NCBI GenBank assembly: GCA_026392255.1
Contig: JAPLCJ010000004.1
Span: 1-64,000, forward strand
Origin: Solirubrobacterales bacterium
Lineage (GTDB): Bacteria; Actinomycetota; Thermoleophilia; Solirubrobacterales; Solirubrobacteraceae
Direction: 5' to 3'
Length of the DNA stretch: 64,000 bases
In this document: positions 45,782 to 55,087 of the stretch, in pieces
Position numbering within the stretch: position 1 is the stretch's first letter
Layout: each line of letters begins with the position of its first letter
Made by a program: the position numbers and the translations under genes
Notes under the pieces: model-generated
Database searches by the model: none
Told to the model about the DNA's origin: nothing
Seen by the model: the letters and a program-made list of their open reading frames with translations, nothing else

Positions 45782-46504
45782 TTGAGCCGCACGCTTGAGA
45801 CAGAGGCAGTGATTCTGAGGTCAATCCGGTACGGCGAGGCAGACAGAATTCTCCACCTCTATTCGCCTGAAGATGGTCGACTTGGCGCAATTGCCAAGGG
45901 TGCTCGCAAGACGAAGAGTCGGTTTGGCGCCCGACTGGAGCCCTTTACGCGAGCAAAGATGATCCTGCGCGTTGGGAAGGGCGACCTGATGGCCGTTTCG
46001 GCGGTAGAAACGATCGAGGCGAACGCCGGACTCCGGTCTAGTGCAGCGTCGCTTGACTGGGCTGCCAGAGCTAGCGACGCTGTGGCTCGGTTGCTCGACG
46101 GCCCCGACCCACACGCCAATGCGTACAACCTGCTCGTCAACGCTCTCGCATCAGTTGCAGCGGACCAAAGTCTTGCGACCAAGGCAACGCAGGTCTCCTT
46201 CCGTCTGAAGCTCTTGGTGGCGATAGGTCTGCAACCACATCTGTCCAGCTGTGCTGGCTGTGGATCGAAGGAGGCCATCACGGCGTTTTCAGGCGAGGCC
46301 GGTGGTGTCATCTGTCGGGAATGTGGAGGAGACGGTTTCCCGTTGGGAGGTGAGGCCCTCGATTGGATGGTGTCAGCGCTGGGTTCCCCGCTTGCTCAAA
46401 CAGGGGCGACGGACGAGCGGGCGCTACGTCAGGCAGAGCGTGCGGTGAACGACACCGTCGAGTTTCACGCGAACATCCGGTTGCGGCCAGCGGCAGCACG
46501 GTAG
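45782..46504 (+). CDS. recO: DNA repair protein RecO
   Basis: 240 residues: N-terminal OB fold (TEAVILRSIRYGEADRILHL, KGARKTKSRFGARLEPF) and helical domain with four cysteines (CAGCGSKEA ... CRECGGDG) that bind zinc. Helps RecR load RecA in gap repair. The start appears to be TTG 45782, since no ATG or GTG lies near the conserved N terminus. Its TAG stop forms the first half of the dgt -10 box. Confidence 0.9.
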   Translation: MSRTLETEAVILRSIRYGEADRILHLYSPEDGRLGAIAKGARKTKSRFGARLEPFTRAKMILRVGKGDLMAVSAVETIEANAGLRSSAASLDWAARASDAVARLLDGPDPHANAYNLLVNALASVAADQSLATKATQVSFRLKLLVAIGLQPHLSSCAGCGSKEAITAFSGEAGGVICRECGGDGFPLGGEALDWMVSALGSPLAQTGATDERALRQAERAVNDTVEFHANIRLRPAAAR

Positions 46505-46507
46505 CCT
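46502..46507 (+). promoter_or_regulatory. -10 box of dgt, overlapping the recO stop codon
   Basis: TAGCCT, 9 bases before ATG 46517; TAG is the recO stop. Confidence 0.45.
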
Positions 46508-46516
46508 CACTAGAAC

Positions 46517-47575
46517 ATGTCCATGTCAGATCAAGGCAAACGAGTTCACCCGCGCGGTCCACTGACCGACGCGTTTGAGGCCCGTGTCACCGAGACGGAG
46601 AGCAGCTTTCTCGCCCCCGAAGCCGTGCGGTCATATCCAGAGGACCGACAACGGCCCGAGGCTGAGTGTGGCTTGCGTACTCCGTTTCAACGCGATCGCG
46701 ACCGCATTGTTCACAGCAAGGCCTTCCGACGCTTGAAGCACAAGACCCAAGTCTTTGTGTCACCGGTCGGGGACCACTACCGCACCCGACTCACCCACAC
46801 GCTGGAAGTCACGCAGATTTCCAGAACGGTCGCCCGCGCGCTGCGGCTTAATGAGGATCTAACCGAGGCGATCGGATTGGGTCACGATCTGGGGCACTCG
46901 CCGTTCGGCCATATCGGCGAGGAGGCTCTGGACCGCCTTTTGATGGCCAAGTATGGCTTCGGGTTTAGGCATTACGAGCACTCGCTCCGAATCGTCGATC
47001 ACATCGAACGGGATGGCCAGGGGCTCAACCTCTCCAACCCGGTACGCGACGGGATCATCCATCACTCAGGGCGAGCTGACATGCCCCAAAGCCTTGAAGG
47101 CCGAATTGTGCGGATTGTTGATCGGGTGGCCTATCTGAACCACGACATCGACGATGCTGTTCGCGCCGGGGTTATTTCGATTGACGACTTGCCTGTTGAG
47201 GCGATGGAGGGGCTGGGGGCAACCGGCGGAGATCGAATTGATCAGCTAGTCCATGACCTTGTTGAGCACAGTGGACTGGCAGGCGACATCGTCCAGGGTG
47301 AGGCAGCTGGCCGTGCGATGAACAACCTCAGGGAGTTCATGTTTGAACGTGTCTACCTCGGTCCCGACGCGCGTCGCGAGCATGCTCGAATAGACATGGT
47401 GATAGGCACGCTCTTCCAGCACTTCACAGACAATCCGGGAGAGATCCCAGAGGGTGTGTCTCCAGAAGGCGCGAATGAGGGCGAGCGCGTCAGGGATTGG
47501 ATAGCAGGCATGACCGACCGATTCTCGGTGCGGATCTTTGAAGACATTGCTGTTCCGGCGGCCTTTTCACCGTGA
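46517..47575 (+). CDS. dgt: dGTP triphosphohydrolase (HD domain)
   Basis: 352 residues of the bacterial dGTPase family: RTPFQRDRDRIVHSKAFRRL, RTRLTHTLEVTQIS (metal His), GLGHDLGHSPFGHIGE (HD pair) and RIVDRVAYLNHDIDDA (second Asp). Removes triphosphate from dGTP, controlling nucleotide pools. A start two codons downstream (ATG 46523) is also possible. Four-base overlap with dnaG; the pair dgt-dnaG is common in actinobacteria. Confidence 0.93.
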   Translation: MSMSDQGKRVHPRGPLTDAFEARVTETESSFLAPEAVRSYPEDRQRPEAECGLRTPFQRDRDRIVHSKAFRRLKHKTQVFVSPVGDHYRTRLTHTLEVTQISRTVARALRLNEDLTEAIGLGHDLGHSPFGHIGEEALDRLLMAKYGFGFRHYEHSLRIVDHIERDGQGLNLSNPVRDGIIHHSGRADMPQSLEGRIVRIVDRVAYLNHDIDDAVRAGVISIDDLPVEAMEGLGATGGDRIDQLVHDLVEHSGLAGDIVQGEAAGRAMNNLREFMFERVYLGPDARREHARIDMVIGTLFQHFTDNPGEIPEGVSPEGANEGERVRDWIAGMTDRFSVRIFEDIAVPAAFSP

Positions 47576-49404
47576 GTCGCTATTCAGATGAGGATCGTGA
47601 GAAGGTCCGCGATGCGATTGACATGGTCGCACTCGTTGAAACTCGAACCGAGCTGAAGCGAGCCGGAGCCAACAGCTACTTCGGTCGGTGTCCATTTCAC
47701 GACGAGCGCTCCGGGTCGTTTCACGTCCGCCCGCTTGAGAAGCACTACCACTGCTTTGGCTGTCAAGCCTCTGGGGATCCATTCAAGTTTGTGATGGAGA
47801 CCGAAGGACTTGACTTCCGCGAATCGATCGAGCATCTAGCTGACCGGTTCGGAGTTCAGGTTGAGCCGATGGAAGAGGATGCTGGGGCGGCCGATAAGCG
47901 CAAGCGACGCGATCGGCTGATCAGCCTTTTGGAACGGACGACCAGCTTCTACGAGAAGGTTCTTCAGGATGCGGGTGAGGCTTCGTCTGCCCGGGAGATG
48001 CTCACCCAACGGGGTCTCAACGCGGAGACATTGGCTGCCTTCCGAGTTGGTTATTCCCCAAGTGCTTGGGATCGAGTGCTGGTTGCCTCTCGTGAGGCTG
48101 GTTTCAGCGAGGAAGAGCTGATGGCCGCTGGTCTCGCACAGAAGCAGCGTGGGAAGGACCAAATCTTCGACCGCTTTCGGGGACGGATCATGTTCCCTCT
48201 CTCAGATCAGCGTGGCCGCGTTCTGGGATTTGGGGCCCGTGCAATGCGGGATGAACAGGGCCCGAAATACCTCAACAGTGCGGAGGGAGAGGTCTACCAC
48301 AAGGGCTCGCAGCTCTTTGGACTGGACCTTGCCCGAGCACCAGCAGCGAAGGCCGGCTCCATTGTGCTTGTTGAGGGCTACGTGGACGCTTTGGCACTCC
48401 ACCAAGCAGGTGTGGAGAATGTCGTTGCCCTGATGGGTACGGCGTTGACTGAGGATCAGGCTGCCCAGCTTGAGCGCACCGCCAACATTTTGCTCCTCGC
48501 GCTCGATGCCGACAAGGCAGGTCAGAAGGCAATGCTTCGGGCTGGTGAGATTGCTGCTGGTCGTAGGTTGGAGCTGCGCGTGGTGGACATGCCGGCTGGC
48601 AAAGATCCAGGCGATCTGTTGAAGGAGGAAGGGGAGGAGCGACTGCGGTCCCGCTTCCAAGTCTCCGAGCCGTTTGTCTCTTTCCGTATCAGGACGATTC
48701 TTGAAGCCGCCGATCTGACGGGGGCTGAAGGCAAGGACGCTGCTCTCGCCCAAATCCGACCAGTCATCTCCGAACAGCCTCCAAGCGTCTTACGTGAGGA
48801 ATTGATTGCGAGGGTTGCGACCGAGCTTGGGCTGTCGGGTGAACTTGCCGCCGGGCTAGTGACTGCCGCGCCTGCCAAGTCAGGCGATGGCCCTCAGCGG
48901 CCTCCGGGCCGCGGCCAACAACGTTCACCTATCCCAGTCGTTGAGTCTCCGAGTCCACACAGCCGTGTCGCGCAAACAGAGCGGGCGTTTCTCGCCACGT
49001 GTCTTGCTGACCGGCACTCTGGCGGGCTGAAGCTGAACGAAGTTGTGCCCGAGTCTCATTTCACAGGCCTCGTCGAACGCAAGGCCGCCGTTCATTTGAG
49101 GGATCATCTGGCTGATCCACTGGCCGGCCTTACTGGTGGAGATGATGACGAGCTTGGCAATGTCATCAGTGAACTTCTCGGCCGGTCGATGGAGCTCGAG
49201 GGCGGCGCCGCGGCAGTTGAGCTTGAGTGGCTTCAGCTCGAGAAGCTCAGAGTCGAACGCGAGATTGACGAAGCACGCCGAACCAATCCTGGTGCCGCGG
49301 GTCCACTCGCACTTGAGCGAGAGGCGATCAGACGGGCGCTTGACATCGCCTCCGAGGCCCTTGAGGACGAGTCCGAAGCACGCGAGGGTTCACGCGGCAT
49401 CTGA
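47572..49404 (+). CDS. dnaG: DNA primase
   Basis: 610 residues. N-terminal CHCC zinc-binding domain (CPFHDERSGSF and HCFGCQASGDPF), RNA polymerase domain with Toprim (VLVEGYVDALALHQAG, LALDADKAGQKA) and a C-terminal DnaB-interacting helical domain. Makes RNA primers at the fork. GTG start overlapping dgt. The linker at about 440-465 (PPGRGQQRSPIP) is proline-rich. tRNA-Asn follows. Confidence 0.96.
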   Translation: MSRYSDEDREKVRDAIDMVALVETRTELKRAGANSYFGRCPFHDERSGSFHVRPLEKHYHCFGCQASGDPFKFVMETEGLDFRESIEHLADRFGVQVEPMEEDAGAADKRKRRDRLISLLERTTSFYEKVLQDAGEASSAREMLTQRGLNAETLAAFRVGYSPSAWDRVLVASREAGFSEEELMAAGLAQKQRGKDQIFDRFRGRIMFPLSDQRGRVLGFGARAMRDEQGPKYLNSAEGEVYHKGSQLFGLDLARAPAAKAGSIVLVEGYVDALALHQAGVENVVALMGTALTEDQAAQLERTANILLLALDADKAGQKAMLRAGEIAAGRRLELRVVDMPAGKDPGDLLKEEGEERLRSRFQVSEPFVSFRIRTILEAADLTGAEGKDAALAQIRPVISEQPPSVLREELIARVATELGLSGELAAGLVTAAPAKSGDGPQRPPGRGQQRSPIPVVESPSPHSRVAQTERAFLATCLADRHSGGLKLNEVVPESHFTGLVERKAAVHLRDHLADPLAGLTGGDDDELGNVISELLGRSMELEGGAAAVELEWLQLEKLRVEREIDEARRTNPGAAGPLALEREAIRRALDIASEALEDESEAREGSRGI

Positions 49405-49433
49405 CGAGGCCGGCGGCGTCGGCCGCTGGTAGG

Positions 49434-49439
49434 TAAAGT
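49434..49439 (+). promoter_or_regulatory. Probable -10 box of tRNA-Asn
   Basis: TAAAGT, 10 bases upstream of the tRNA 5' end in the gap after dnaG. Confidence 0.4.
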
Positions 49440-49449
49440 CACGATTCCT

Positions 49450-49521
49450 TCCGGGGTAGCTCAATGGCAGAGCATTCGACTGTTAATCGAAGGGTTGTGG
49501 GTTCGAGTCCCACCCCCGGAG
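49450..49521 (+). tRNA. tRNA-Asn (GTT)
   Basis: A 72-nt cloverleaf: acceptor TCCGGGG/CCCCGGA, D-arm AGCTCAATGGCAGAGC, anticodon loop CTGTTAA (GTT), T-arm GTGGGTTCGAGTCCCAC, discriminator G. CCA not encoded. Confidence 0.95.
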
Positions 49522-49543
49522 CTTCTTTCCTGCAGATGTTGAT

Positions 49544-50675
49544 CTAGAGGCTGAGGATTAGCTCGGCGGCAGTGGCGGTGCCATCGTGTTCAGCGGCCCA
49601 AGCACCAGTCTGTTTGCAGCGGGTCCTCATGGAGCTGGAGTCGAGCGCACGCTCGACTGCTAGGCGGAGAGTCTGTGGGGACATTAGGCGCGCTGGTAGG
49701 CGAATCCCTAGACCAGCCGAGTCGACCCTGGCTGCGTTCTCGTATTGATCACCGGCGAAGGGGATGATGACGGGGACTGCGCCGGCTTGGAGTGTGCGTG
49801 CAACAGTTCCATGTCCTCCCTGAGAGACCACCACGGCGCACATCGGCATTGTGCGTGAGTAGGAAAGCCATTCGACAAGTCGGGTGTTGTCCGGGACGGC
49901 CGGAGCGAAGTTGAGCGGTCGGCGGTTCCAGGTACTGATGATGCGCGCGTCGAGACCGCCCAATCCTTCGAGGGAGGCTCGCAAGAGCGAATGGTCAGGA
50001 TCCTGAGCGGTTGAAGGGGCAACCATCACCAAGGGGCCATCACCCTCGGGAAGTTCAACGTCTGGGAAATCCGGTTCCCAGAAGATCGGGCCAGTCACAT
50101 GGAAGCGGTCGTCGAATGGTTCGCCGCGTTCAAGCTGAGGGAGCGTGGCGACAATCACAAGCTGTTGAGATAGGGCTGAGTGGTGCCCCAGACGTGGGGG
50201 CAGTCCAACAAGGCAACGGAGGTCGTTGTACTCACGGGCTCCTTGATCAAGGCCCAGACCGATTGGCTTTGACAGTCCCCACCAGAGCAGACTCCCGAGT
50301 GGTGTTTTTGGTGTTGAGGCGCCCAGACCGTAGGGCGGCACGCCCTTCGGGGTGACCGGGGAAACGTGGGGGATCGAGAGTCAGGATGTCGTGCGCGACT
50401 ACGTCGGGAGCAAACGCCTTTACGCGAGGTCTGGTGGTCTCCATGGCGGCGGCGACTGCGCCGTACGGGGAGAGGGGAGCCTGCCGGTCGCCAACGGGGG
50501 GAAACTCTGGTGCCGGAAAAAACTCAACACCGGAATTGGACACTGAGCTGCGCCACGACTCGGCTGTTTCCAACGCTACTTTGTGGCCCATGGCATCGAG
50601 CTCGAGTGCCAGCGCGATTGACGGGAACGCGTGACCTGGGTCGCCAAAGGCGCTAACGAACACGCGGCTGGTCAC
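49544..50675 (-). pseudogene. UGT/MGT-like glycosyltransferase with a frame break
   Basis: The 5' part (from GTG 50675) reads FVSAFGDPGHAFPSIALALE ... FAPDVVAHDILTLDP and then loses frame at about 50365-50375; the rest continues one base later as PHVSPVTPKGVPPYGLG ... VMVAPSTAQDP ... VVSQGGHGTVARTLQAGA (nucleotide-sugar site) ... DQYENAARV to the stop at 49544. Together they make one GT-B glycosyltransferase of the MGT/UGT family. Relative to relatives as I recall them, about 15 residues between DILTLxP and PHV are missing, so a deletion of about 47 bases would explain both the gap and the frame shift. Last gene of an operon with the SDR and LLM genes. Substrate unknown. Confidence 0.8.
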
Positions 50676-50684
50676 CGCGGGCGC

Positions 50685-51725
50685 TCAGATCTCGTCGCGG
50701 ATCTCCGCAAGGAGACGGAGCTGCTCAATCCGCTCCTCCCGAGTGAAGGTCATAGGTGTGATGGAAAGTGTTCCGACTCCCGCATCCTTGTAAGCCTTCA
50801 TCCGGTCCTTGACGAAATCTCGCGGGCCAGTCAATGAGACGAGGTCGATCAGTTCATCAGGAATCGCCGCGGCCGCCTCAACCTTCTTTCCGGACAGGTA
50901 GAGATCTTGGATCTCGTTGGCTGCGTCTTCGAAGCCGTAGCGGCTGACAAGCTTGGTGTAGAAGTTGTTGTCCTTCGGTCCCATCCCGCCGATGTAGAGC
51001 GAAATGAACGGACGAGCGAGATCCCGGGCTGCTTCCAGATCATCAGTTATGAACGCGTTCACGCTTGGGGCAATATCGATCTTCGAAGCGTCGCGCCCAG
51101 AACGAGCCGCACCTTCCTCAAGGAGCGGACGGAACTGGTCGACATGCTCTGGCGCGAAAAACAGTGGAAGCCAGCCGTCGGCGATCTCTCCGACGAGCTT
51201 TACATTGTTAGGCCCGATGGCTGCAATGTAGATCGGGATCTCTTCCTGCACGGGTCCGATGGTCAGCTTGAGGGCCTTTCCTGGGCCATCGGGGAGAGGA
51301 AGTTCGATGGTCTCACCTTGATATTCAAGGCGTTCGCGCCGCAAGGCCATTCGGACGACATCCACATACTCGCGAGTTCGCTGGAGCTGTTTTCCGAAAC
51401 GCACACCATGCCAACCCTCACTTACCTGAGGTCCTGAAGGCCCCAATCCAAGTCGGAAGCGTCCACCACTGATCTGATCAAGGGTTGCGGCTGTCATTGC
51501 TGTCATCGCTGCGCTGCGGCCAGGCATTTGGAAAATCGCTGAGCCCAAACCAATCTTTGAGGTGTGGCCAGCAAGCCATCCCAACACCGTGGCAGCATCT
51601 GACCCATAGGCCTCTGCCGTCCAGACGACCGAATAATCCTGCTGCTCTGCCTCTTTAACGATTGCAAGCTGGTCCTCGGCGCCAAGGCCAAGACCCCAAT
51701 AACCGAGATTTACACCGAGATCCAT
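50685..51725 (-). CDS. LLM-class F420-dependent oxidoreductase
   Basis: 346 residues, a luciferase-like monooxygenase TIM barrel: MDLGVNLGYWGLG, YSVVWTAEAYGSDAATVLGW, GSAIFQMPGRSAAMTAM, LDQISGGRFRLGLGPSGPQ and IYIAAIGPNNVKL. This pattern is that of actinobacterial F420-dependent enzymes rather than FMN-only monooxygenases. Substrate unknown. A perfect AAGGAG six bases before ATG 51725 marks one of the few clear Shine-Dalgarno starts here. It lies between the SDR and glycosyltransferase genes, nine bases from the latter. Confidence 0.87.
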   Translation of the reverse strand: MDLGVNLGYWGLGLGAEDQLAIVKEAEQQDYSVVWTAEAYGSDAATVLGWLAGHTSKIGLGSAIFQMPGRSAAMTAMTAATLDQISGGRFRLGLGPSGPQVSEGWHGVRFGKQLQRTREYVDVVRMALRRERLEYQGETIELPLPDGPGKALKLTIGPVQEEIPIYIAAIGPNNVKLVGEIADGWLPLFFAPEHVDQFRPLLEEGAARSGRDASKIDIAPSVNAFITDDLEAARDLARPFISLYIGGMGPKDNNFYTKLVSRYGFEDAANEIQDLYLSGKKVEAAAAIPDELIDLVSLTGPRDFVKDRMKAYKDAGVGTLSITPMTFTREERIEQLRLLAEIRDEI

Positions 51726-51742
51726 TACTGACTCCTTGTTGT

Positions 51743-52465
51743 TTAGAGGTCTTCGCCTGGACGCTGGAAGATGATTTCAGGAACGATGCATGCCGGCGAC
51801 TGGTGGATCAGCATTCTGACGCCTTCGGCGATGTCATCCGGAGTGATCATCTCGTTAGCAGGAACCTGTCCCTTTGCAAAATCGGTCATTGGCGTATCTA
51901 CAAATGCAGGGCAGAGAGCAGTTGACTTGATGCCTTCGCCCGAGAGCTCCTTGTTCATTGCCTGGGTAAAGCCGACAACCGCATGCTTCGTGGCTGAATA
52001 TACAGAAAGCCAGCCCTGACCAAACTTGCCGCTGATGGACGAGGTGTTGACAACTAGGGCTGTCTTGTTCTCCGCGGCCGCTGCCCGCAGGAGGTCGACG
52101 GTCTCGCGGTAGAAGAGAACGATTGCTCGGAAGTTCACGTCCATCTGCATGTCGATGGACTTCGTCGTGTAATCGCCTACTGGGGCTCCAACACCGACGC
52201 CAGCGTTGTTGATCAGTACATCAAGGCGACCGTACTCTGCTCGGTGAGCCTCGACTACACGCTTGATGTCGTCCTCACTCTGCATGTCTGCTGCGACGGC
52301 GAGCACTTCGTAGCCTGCGTGTCGGAGGCCGGCTGCGGCCTTCTCGAGCTTCTCTGGCCGACGGGCGGCAACAGTCAGGGAGTAACCCTCGCTGCCGAGC
52401 ATGTTGGCAATCGCGAGTCCGATGCCGCTCGATGCGCCTGTTATGAGTGCTGTCTTCTTGGCCAT
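51743..52465 (-). CDS. Short-chain dehydrogenase/reductase
   Basis: 240 residues of classical SDR: TALITGASSGIGLAIA (cofactor), LINNAGVGVG, catalytic Ser in NTSSISGK, YSATKHAVVGF (Tyr-x-x-x-Lys) and ALCPAFVDTPM. VAARRPEK after strand 2 suggests NADP preference. First gene of the SDR-LLM-glycosyltransferase operon; GGGGAG six bases before the ATG is its ribosome-binding site. Substrate unknown. Confidence 0.9.
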   Translation of the reverse strand: MAKKTALITGASSGIGLAIANMLGSEGYSLTVAARRPEKLEKAAAGLRHAGYEVLAVAADMQSEDDIKRVVEAHRAEYGRLDVLINNAGVGVGAPVGDYTTKSIDMQMDVNFRAIVLFYRETVDLLRAAAAENKTALVVNTSSISGKFGQGWLSVYSATKHAVVGFTQAMNKELSGEGIKSTALCPAFVDTPMTDFAKGQVPANEMITPDDIAEGVRMLIHQSPACIVPEIIFQRPGEDL

Positions 52466-52548
52466 TTGTGTCTCCCCGATGGATGGTTGAGAGGGGCATT
52501 GCGCACCCCGAGATGACGTAATCCAAGCAGGCGCGCAACAATCACGCT

Positions 52549-52621
52549 GCCCCGGTAGCTCAGCGGTTAGAGCAACGGACTCATAATCCGGAGTGCGCCG
52601 GTTCGAATCCGGCCCGGGGCA
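52549..52621 (+). tRNA. tRNA with CAT anticodon, probably tRNA-Ile2
   Basis: A 73-nt cloverleaf: acceptor GCCCCGG/CCGGGGC, D-arm AGCTCAGCGGTTAGAGC, anticodon loop CTCATAA (CAT), T-arm GCCGGTTCGAATCCGGC, discriminator A. The short D-loop (CGG) is like tRNA-Ile2, whose C34 is changed to lysidine by TilS; elongator Met is the alternative. Confidence 0.88.
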
Positions 52622-52636
52622 TTCAAGCGCCTAGTA

Positions 52637-53197
52637 CTAGCTAGGGAAGGTGAACGGCAGAGAATCGGCGATGTCGGCGAGGCTCGGTGCCTCCCGATCG
52701 CGGTCTGACACGAGAATGTCAATGTCTGAAGGCCAGTCAATGGCTACTTCGGGGTCGTCCCAAGCGATACCGGCTTCCGTCGCGCCGTCGTAGTAGTTAG
52801 AGCAGCGATATGTGAAGTCGGCTTCGTCGGACAGCACTAGGAATCCGTGGGCGAATCCAACTGGAATGTAGAACTGACGCATGTTCGCGTCACTTAGCTC
52901 GTGTGCTTCCCACTCGCCCCAAGTTGGGGAGCCCTTACGGAGGTCAACGGCCACATCAAGAACGCTTCCGTTAGCGCAACGCACGAGCTTGGCCTGTCCG
53001 GGGCTGGTCTGGAAGTGCATGCCCCGCAGGGTGCCCTTGCGCGAGCGTGAGTGGTTGTCCTGAACGAACTCGGCATCCACTCCAGCGGCCGGCCAGGAGT
53101 CCGCGCGCCAAGTCTCGGCAAAGAATCCGCGGTCATCGCCGTGTACGGACGGCTGCACGAGAACTAGTCCAGCAAGGCGTGTGGGGAGGACTTCCAT
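52637..53197 (-). CDS. rfbC: dTDP-4-dehydrorhamnose 3,5-epimerase family protein
   Basis: 186 residues of the RmlC cupin: DDRGFFAETWRADSW, FVQDNHSRSRKGTLRGMHFQ (catalytic His), VLDVAVDLRKGSPTWGEW, FYIPVGFAHGFLVLSDEADFTYRCSNYY (read in two parts) and IAWDDPEVAIDWP. Epimerises a 4-keto-6-deoxy sugar nucleotide. Neither rfbA, rfbB nor rfbD is next to it; the CDP-sugar genes are 6 kb away, so action on a CDP-linked keto sugar is conceivable but unproven. Convergent with the tRNA. Confidence 0.93.
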   Translation of the reverse strand: MEVLPTRLAGLVLVQPSVHGDDRGFFAETWRADSWPAAGVDAEFVQDNHSRSRKGTLRGMHFQTSPGQAKLVRCANGSVLDVAVDLRKGSPTWGEWEAHELSDANMRQFYIPVGFAHGFLVLSDEADFTYRCSNYYDGATEAGIAWDDPEVAIDWPSDIDILVSDRDREAPSLADIADSLPFTFPS

Positions 53198-53205
53198 GAA
53201 TTCAG

Positions 53206-53211
53206 ATGGTA
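53206..53211 (-). promoter_or_regulatory. -10 box of rfbC
   Basis: TACCAT on the minus strand, 8 bases before ATG 53197. Confidence 0.45.
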
Positions 53212-53266
53212 CCCACTTGAGTCTCTGGGGAGGAGGTGGGGCATCGGCGTGGAATAAGGGGAACCT

Positions 53267-54121
53267 ATGGCGAACTCAAACACAACTCAAGAGCGCGGTA
53301 CGCGCACCCTGTCGTCTTTCATTGCAGATCAGATTGACGACCTGTCCCGTTCACAGCGGGATGTAGCTCAGTACATCGTTGATCACCTCGACGAAGCAGC
53401 ATTTTCAACCGCCGAGGAGCTTGCCCGCAGGGCTAGTACCTCGTCGAGCACCGTTGTTCGCTTCTCCCAGGCCCTCGGTTTCGACGGCTTTCCAGAACTT
53501 CAACAGGCTGCGCGTGAGGAATACAGGCGCCGTCCATCCGAATCAGGCGTTGACGACTCAGGCCCGCTCTTTGACCTTGATCAGTCACCCGCCGAATCTG
53601 TAATAGCAGCAGACCACTCAAATGTTGCTGAGACAGCGTCAAAACTCGATCGTGGCGCACTTGAGGATGCGACAGCCGCAATTGCTTCTGCAGAGCGCGT
53701 TGTTGTCATCGGTATTGACCAGATGGCATTCTTTGCTTCGTATCTACGGCACCTCCTTCTGCTGCTCGACCTTCGGGTCGATGTCATCGCTGGGACGTCG
53801 CAGGAGGCTCTCAGCCGGATCGCCCGTATTGATGAGAACACGCTTGTGATCGCGCTCTCAGCAGGGCGGGCCCATCCGCTTGTCAGTCGCACGCTGAAGC
53901 TTGCTGCTCACCGTGGGGCCTCAACGATGGCAATCAGTGATGCCACGCTGTCTGACATTGGAAAGCTCACCCAGCATCGTCTGTGGTGGTCGTCAAGCAG
54001 CCCAGCCTATGTCAGGTCTCATGTAGGCCTGCTTAGCCTGATTCAAGGTTTGGCCCATGGCGTCTATTCGCTTGATAGCGACACTTTTGACGACCGAATT
54101 AAGGCTTACCGCCTCAAATAA
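53267..54121 (+). CDS. MurR/RpiR family transcriptional regulator
   Basis: 284 residues: N-terminal HTH_6 domain (QRDVAQYIVDHLDEAAF, STAEELARRASTSSSTVVRF, LGFDGFPELQ) and C-terminal SIS sugar-phosphate-binding domain (VVVIGIDQMAFFASYLRH, LVIALSAGRAHPLV). RpiR regulators sense phosphosugars. It directly precedes pdxS-pdxT on the same strand with 81 bases between, so regulation of PLP synthesis or of a pentose-phosphate supply is a reasonable guess. AAGGGG five bases before ATG may be a ribosome-binding site. Confidence 0.9.
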   Translation: MANSNTTQERGTRTLSSFIADQIDDLSRSQRDVAQYIVDHLDEAAFSTAEELARRASTSSSTVVRFSQALGFDGFPELQQAAREEYRRRPSESGVDDSGPLFDLDQSPAESVIAADHSNVAETASKLDRGALEDATAAIASAERVVVIGIDQMAFFASYLRHLLLLLDLRVDVIAGTSQEALSRIARIDENTLVIALSAGRAHPLVSRTLKLAAHRGASTMAISDATLSDIGKLTQHRLWWSSSSPAYVRSHVGLLSLIQGLAHGVYSLDSDTFDDRIKAYRLK

Positions 54122-54189
54122 GTACTCGGGTTGCTGTGGGCGGCTTATTTCCTCCGGGGAGTGAGCCGTCCACGTTTCGCTTCCGTAAG

Positions 54190-54195
54190 TAAGAT
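54190..54195 (+). promoter_or_regulatory. -10 box of pdxS
   Basis: TAAGAT, 7 bases before ATG 54203. It supports 54203 over upstream ATGs at 54194 and 54197 that would overlap or abut the box. Confidence 0.45.
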
Positions 54196-54202
54196 GATGT
54201 CA

Positions 54203-55087
54203 ATGCACGACGAGAGCACATTTAGAGTCAAGGTCGGCCTCGCTGAGATGCTCAGCGGCGGCGTGATCATGGACGTTATTGACGCAGAGCAGGCCAAGAT
54301 CGCCGAGGAGGCCGGGGCCTGCGCGGTGATGGCACTCGAACGCGTACCTTCTGACATTCGGCGTGATGGCGGCGTAGCCCGTATGAGTGACCCCCTGATG
54401 ATTCGGGAGATTCAGGCAACGGTGTCCATTCCCGTAATGGCCAAGGCCCGTATCGGTCACTTCGCTGAAGCCCAGATCCTTGAGTCTCTTGAGGTTGACT
54501 TCATTGACGAGTCGGAGGTTCTAACGCCTGCTGATGAGGCACACCACATTGACAAGTGGGCCTTTAAGTCACCGTTCGTTTGTGGGGCCACCAACCTCGG
54601 TGAGGCTCTCCGTCGTGTCGGCGAGGGCGCCTCAATGATCCGGTCTAAGGGCGAGGCTGGAACTGGCGACATTGTTGAGGCAGTCCGCCACCTCAGGACA
54701 ATCTTTGGCGAGATTCGCCGCTTGGGGACGCTCGACGAAATGGAGCTTGCCGTTGCTGCCAAGAACCTTCAGGCGCCTGCCGACCTTGTCCGTCAGGTTG
54801 CCAAGGAGGGACGCCTCCCAGTTCCACTGTTCTGCGCAGGCGGCATCGCCACACCTGCAGACGCGTCCCTGGTGATGCAGCTCGGCGCTCAGGCAGTGTT
54901 CGTTGGCTCGGGGATCTTCAAGAGCTCAGATCCAGCGCCACGGGCGAGGGCCATCGTTGAAGCAACAACTAACTTCCGTGACGCTGCAAAGGTCTGTGCT
55001 GCCTCAGAAGGTCTCGGTGCAGCAATGAACTCCATCGAGACATCGAAGCTCCCTGAGGGCGAGCTTCTCTCCCAGCGCGGCTGGTGA
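54203..55087 (+). CDS. pdxS: Pyridoxal 5'-phosphate synthase, PdxS subunit
   Basis: 294 residues, exactly the usual length when started at ATG 54203. [20 protein letters not shown] (catalytic Asp), [14 protein letters not shown] (Lys of the ribose 5-phosphate adduct), [12 protein letters not shown] (second Lys) and [19 protein letters not shown] phosphate loop are present. Builds PLP from ribose 5-phosphate, glyceraldehyde 3-phosphate and ammonia from PdxT. GTGA overlap with pdxT. Confidence 0.97.
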   Translation: MHDESTFRVKVGLAEMLSGGVIMDVIDAEQAKIAEEAGACAVMALERVPSDIRRDGGVARMSDPLMIREIQATVSIPVMAKARIGHFAEAQILESLEVDFIDESEVLTPADEAHHIDKWAFKSPFVCGATNLGEALRRVGEGASMIRSKGEAGTGDIVEAVRHLRTIFGEIRRLGTLDEMELAVAAKNLQAPADLVRQVAKEGRLPVPLFCAGGIATPADASLVMQLGAQAVFVGSGIFKSSDPAPRARAIVEATTNFRDAAKVCAASEGLGAAMNSIETSKLPEGELLSQRGW

